A stretch of 8,395 bases of DNA from Oleiagrimonas sp964608595. GTDB lineage: Bacteria; Pseudomonadota; Gammaproteobacteria; Xanthomonadales; Rhodanobacteraceae. The notes below the pieces were generated by a model. That model searched no databases. It was given only the letters and a program-made list of their open reading frames with translations, and was not told where the DNA came from. Both the position numbers and the translations under genes were made by a program. The stretch lies in NCBI GenBank assembly GCA_964608595.1, contig CAZSOU010000106.1:1-8395 (forward strand), in the 5' to 3' direction. Shown one piece after another: positions 7,071 to 8,395 of this stretch (positions within the stretch are counted from its first letter, which is position 1; each line of letters starts with the position of its first letter).

Positions 7071-7604
7071 TCAAAAGCTCCAATCACAATGAAATAGACC
7101 TTGAAAACCATGCTGGTCTAGGCTGCCATCTGCGGTACATGACCACCCATCACCCCCAAATTCATCATGACCCGCTATAGACCAATGGTTAGTACTTGCA
7201 TTGTAATTACCAGTTAACGACCACCCATCATCAAAGTCATAGCTGAAACTTGTTTTTCCGTCATTGTGAAATTCGAGATGATTACCGTCGTAGTTAACAC
7301 CAATATCTCCATTCCATTGGCCACCTTCCCCGTAACCAACTGACACCTGCAGCGGGGAATCAGATGACCCCATATGGCCAGTAAGAGTCTCATTGTAGCT
7401 GCCAGTATTAAGATTATGTTTAGCAGTCGCGGTCCAAGAGTTGCCTTGGTAACTGATAGTCTCACTGGTACTCGACTTTGATCCCGACAGATGCTGTGAA
7501 CTGAAACTTACTTGACCGCCGCCGCCACCGCCATCTCCTGGTCGGATAGGAGGCAACATTCCACCTGTAACGCAATCCATCTCCTTCGGTAACAAACCTT
7601 TCAT
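7071..7604 (-). CDS. Double-glycine-leader secreted protein, probable C39-ABC exporter cargo
   Basis: A 177-aa protein with a 15-residue leader, MKGLLPKEMDCVTGG. Counting back from the cleavage site it has Leu-12, Glu-8, Met-7, Val-4, Gly-2 and Gly-1, which fits the class II bacteriocin/microcin leader consensus. The mature part (about 162 aa) begins MLPPIRPGD, has six consecutive Gly (25-30), and then short Ser/Thr/Asn/Gly-rich strands with Trp at 57, 97, 128, 141, 154 and 175, suggesting beta-hairpin repeats. Two cysteines (156 and 173) near the end could form a disulfide, and the chain ends in Phe. I chose the ATG at 7604 because GGAGA (7611-7615) precedes it by 6 bases; an ATG at 7661 would add 19 residues ahead of the leader. 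It lies directly upstream of, and is coupled to, the aspartyl protease gene. The mature size is well above that of a typical microcin. Whether it is a toxin, an adhesin or another effector cannot be told from the sequence. Confidence 0.82.
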   Translation of the reverse strand: MKGLLPKEMDCVTGGMLPPIRPGDGGGGGGQVSFSSQHLSGSKSSTSETISYQGNSWTATAKHNLNTGSYNETLTGHMGSSDSPLQVSVGYGEGGQWNGDIGVNYDGNHLEFHNDGKTSFSYDFDDGWSLTGNYNASTNHWSIAGHDEFGGDGWSCTADGSLDQHGFQGLFHCDWSF

Positions 7605-7610
7605 TGGTCT

Positions 7611-7615
7611 TCTCC
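7611..7615 (-). promoter_or_regulatory. Ribosome binding site that fixes the start of the double-glycine protein
   Basis: GGAGA on the minus strand lies 6 bases before the ATG at 7604. It supports translation beginning at MKGLLPKE, which puts the double-glycine motif at positions 14-15, the normal leader length. The longer frame from 7661 has no comparable site. Confidence 0.7.
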
Positions 7616-7711
7616 AATCAGTCGCTATCATGCCGTAGCGATACCGGCATAAAGGTTGCATTTGATGAACTAACGCATCCCCTTTATCTACTAAAAAGGT
7701 AGTTTGAATTT

Positions 7712-7740
7712 ATTACTCACAGGCAACACCCGCCTATCAA
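7712..7740 (-). promoter_or_regulatory. Candidate sigma-70 promoter for the substrate-protease pair
   Basis: TTGATA (7735-7740; five of six matches to TTGACA) is separated by 17 bases from AGTAAT (7712-7717; four of six matches to TATAAT). Transcription would start near 7705, giving an untranslated leader of about 100 bases before the ATG at 7604. The 166-bp gap after the upstream gene fits a separate promoter here. I see no strong terminator in the gap, only a short hairpin-like CTAC/GTAG repeat near 7689-7703. Confidence 0.3.
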
Positions 7741-7770
7741 GCACCTTTACATACTGCATATCACTTATTC

Positions 7771-8395
7771 TTATAAATTTAACTTTGCTCCGTCACTTGG
7801 TGATATTGAAAAACTTTTATTGATACTTACCGACTTACATACTGATGCTTCTACTTCAGCACACACGCAATAAAGCTTGTCGGGCTTTCCATTAATCGCA
7901 TCTCTATAGGATAGGTACAAATTTCTATAATAATTTGGTATCACCTCTTTAATCCAATCAATCATGACATCTAACCTTGCATGCCATCCAGTTTGATGGA
8001 TTGACAGTATGCGAACGACATGATCCATTAATTCGGAATAATAAATTACTGCACCTAAAAAATCTCTTTTCCTATAGAAACTCCTTAATTTTGATAATAA
8101 ATTTATTTTTATTCTCTCCCAGTCATGGAAATCATAATTTGTTGTGTATATATCTCTTGCCATATTTCGTATGGCACACGCCTTTAACTCATCATACACA
8201 ATTAGACTCTCGCTAATACATTTTACATAAAAACAAAAATGACTATTTTTTTCTTGCAACAAATGAGACTTTAAGATGTCTATATTCATTACATGGACAT
8301 CAAAATTATTACCTTCCGTAACCCTCCATTGATGCGACTCGCTAAGGAAACTCTGAACAAGTCCTCGCCACCGGCTATAATTTAGCCATCCAAAC
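7771..8395 (-). CDS. Unidentified protein, C-terminal part only (5' end outside the window)
   Basis: The frame is open to the window edge: 35 codons with no stop lie upstream of the internal ATG at 8289, giving at least 207 residues, so the true start is probably outside. The visible part starts FGWLNYSRWRGLVQSFLSES, includes the unusual internal string NNFDVHVMNIDIL, and continues as a mainly helical region rich in aromatic and charged residues (for example FYRKRDFLGAVIYYSELMDH, then MIDWIKEVIPNYYRNLYLSY). It ends in KSFSISPSDGAKLNL with a TAA at 7771-7773. I do not recognise the family. The Y..L.DHVVRI...W......WIKE..P.YY..L pattern loosely recalls the helical C-terminal domains that follow some small-molecule nucleotidyltransferases, but this is weak. 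It has no signal peptide or membrane helix in the part seen. It is strongly AT-rich, unlike the transporter genes. As the gene before the cargo it could be an accessory, immunity or unrelated function. Confidence 0.7.
   Translation of the reverse strand, partial: FGWLNYSRWRGLVQSFLSESHQWRVTEGNNFDVHVMNIDILKSHLLQEKNSHFCFYVKCISESLIVYDELKACAIRNMARDIYTTNYDFHDWERIKINLLSKLRSFYRKRDFLGAVIYYSELMDHVVRILSIHQTGWHARLDVMIDWIKEVIPNYYRNLYLSYRDAINGKPDKLYCVCAEVEASVCKSVSINKSFSISPSDGAKLNL

Overview
The window looks like an accessory locus of a gammaproteobacterium, most likely of the Xanthomonadaceae/Rhodanobacteraceae. The evidence is the style of the secretion genes (a CvaA/CvaB-like HlyD plus C39-ABC pair) and an IS3-family element whose OrfA/OrfB resemble copies common in xanthomonads. 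I did this from memory of the families, without a search. Every gene I can support is on the minus strand, so transcription runs from high to low coordinates.

Layout in the direction of transcription. (1) 8395-7771: the 3' part of an unrecognised AT-rich gene that runs off the window. (2) 7604-7071: a 177-aa protein with a textbook double-glycine leader (MKGLLPKEMDCVTGG) followed by a Gly tract and a Trp-rich, beta-repeat-like body. This is the likely exported substrate. (3) 7067-5706: a signal-peptide-bearing protein with two retropepsin-like aspartyl protease halves (two DTG motifs), starting 3 bases after the substrate stop. (4) An AT-rich spacer of about 440 bp with a candidate promoter. 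(5) 5266-4001: an HlyD-family membrane fusion protein. (6) 3999-1816: a C39 peptidase-containing ABC exporter, one base after the HlyD stop. (7) about 1812-822: an IS3-family element sitting 3 bases past the exporter stop. Its transposase is broken by a G9 frameshift and by deletion of the region carrying two catalytic aspartates. (8) 817-432: decayed sequence without a recognisable gene. (9) 408 to about 115: the N-terminal quarter of a second HlyD gene, inactivated by a TGG-to-TGA nonsense codon and then truncated.

Inferred working model: the ABC protein cleaves the substrate after Gly-Gly and exports it through the HlyD adaptor and an outer-membrane channel not present here (TolC-like). 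The co-transcribed exported aspartyl protease would act on the substrate or on a related envelope target. The 162-residue predicted cargo is long for a microcin, and its pairing with a tandem retropepsin is the most unusual part of the window. The two downstream relics (HlyD fragment and dead IS) show that the locus was once duplicated and has since been rearranged. The right part, from about 5290 onward, is visibly more AT-rich than the transporter genes.
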